Shown here: positions 5,789 through 5,992 of the stretch, piece after piece
How the letters are laid out: the number at the start of each line of letters is the position of its first letter
Position numbering within the stretch: position 1 is the first letter of the stretch
Assembly: GCA_013329565.1 (NCBI GenBank)
Contig: DUJZ01000014.1
Location: forward strand, 1-5,992
Length of the DNA stretch: 5,992 bases
Direction of reading: 5' to 3'
From: Methanomassiliicoccales archaeon
Lineage (GTDB): Archaea > Thermoplasmatota > Thermoplasmata > Methanomassiliicoccales > UBA472
Program-made: the position numbers and the translations under genes
Notes under the pieces: model-generated
The model's input: the letters and a program-made list of their open reading frames with translations, nothing else
The model's database searches: none
What the model was told of the DNA's origin: nothing

Positions 5789-5992
5789 TCACTGTTTCGC
5801 CGGCTCGGCCGGGGCCTCAGGCTCGGTGGCCATGGCCAGCATCTCGGATACGTCCATGACCTTGATCTTGGCCCCGATCTTCTTGGCCGCCTGCGTCATG
5901 TTGAGCACGCAGAACGGGCAGGTGGTGGCCAGGATGTCGGCGCCGGTGTCCACGGCCTCCTTGACCCTCTCGATGGCTATGGCGATGGCCAT
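5789..5992 (-). CDS. CCG-domain (HdrD/LutA/GlpC-like) Fe-S oxidoreductase, C-terminal end (5' truncated by window edge)
   Basis: Only the last 67 residues are visible. The segment ADILATTCPFCVLNM contains C25 and C28. It resembles the final CxxC part of the cysteine-rich CCG domain found in heterodisulfide reductase subunits HdrB/HdrD, lactate-utilisation proteins and glycerol-3-phosphate dehydrogenase subunit C. In HdrB this domain binds a non-cubane Fe-S cluster that takes part in disulfide reduction. The preceding CCG part and any ferredoxin-type 4Fe-4S motifs or FAD domain would lie beyond base 5992. The ATG exactly at the window end encodes an internal Met-Ala-Ile run typical of this helix, not a likely start. 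After the domain the protein ends with a short Glu/Pro/Ala-rich tail (EPEAPAEPAKQ). The stop is TGA. Which family member it is cannot be decided from this fragment. A role in methanogen heterodisulfide reduction or in a lactate/2-hydroxyacid dehydrogenase complex is equally possible. Confidence 0.8.
   Translation of the reverse strand: MAIAIAIERVKEAVDTGADILATTCPFCVLNMTQAAKKIGAKIKVMDVSEMLAMATEPEAPAEPAKQ

Noticed and set aside
5990..5992. ATG at the window edge as start of the Fe-S protein
   Set aside because: It would give a 67-residue protein lacking the first half of the CCG domain. The helix around it normally lies inside such proteins, so the gene most likely continues beyond the window.
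1..5992. CRISPR arrays, tRNA or rRNA genes, transposases, long direct or inverted repeats
   Set aside because: None seen on reading both strands; nearly all of the window is accounted for by six coding regions.

Overview
This window (GC clearly above 50%, by eye around 60%) holds six tightly packed protein-coding genes. I see no tRNA, rRNA, CRISPR array, insertion sequence or long non-coding stretch. It looks like a chromosomal core region of an archaeon. The main evidence is the large Lhr/Ski2-type helicase with a C-terminal zinc finger and helix-hairpin-helix, a layout I associate with archaea. AT-rich box A-like elements close to start codons and weak or absent Shine-Dalgarno sequences fit this. 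The high GC and the CCG-domain (HdrD-like) protein would suit Thermoplasmatota such as Methanomassiliicoccales-like lineages, but that placement is a guess.

Left part, plus strand (1-1263): the 3' end of rlmE (23S rRNA 2'-O-methyltransferase, truncated by the window edge), a short conserved-looking protein of unknown function, and a FAHD1-like fumarylacetoacetate hydrolase family enzyme. Gaps are 15-33 nt and 2 nt, so the three could form one operon. A possible box A lies just before the small gene and might give the last two genes their own leaderless transcript.

Right part, minus strand (5992 down to 1260): the 3' end of an Fe-S (CCG-domain) redox protein, a ClC-family anion channel/transporter with two CBS domains, and the 913-residue helicase. 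ClC and helicase are 11 nt apart and very probably co-transcribed. A 36-63 nt gap (depending on the ClC start) before ClC contains AT-rich sequence that could hold its promoter.

The two gene blocks converge at one CTAG tetranucleotide (1260-1263). It supplies the TAG stop of the FAH gene on one strand and the TAG stop of the helicase on the other, leaving no intergenic terminator space.

Functionally this is a mix of housekeeping roles: rRNA modification, RNA (or DNA) remodelling, likely oxaloacetate/acylpyruvate metabolite handling, anion transport and thiol/Fe-S redox chemistry. I found no convincing new multi-gene system. The points most worth a second look are the ClC protein, which lacks the usual Ser, internal Glu and Tyr of the ion and proton path; the unknown small protein; the shared CTAG stop; and the ClC-helicase pairing.
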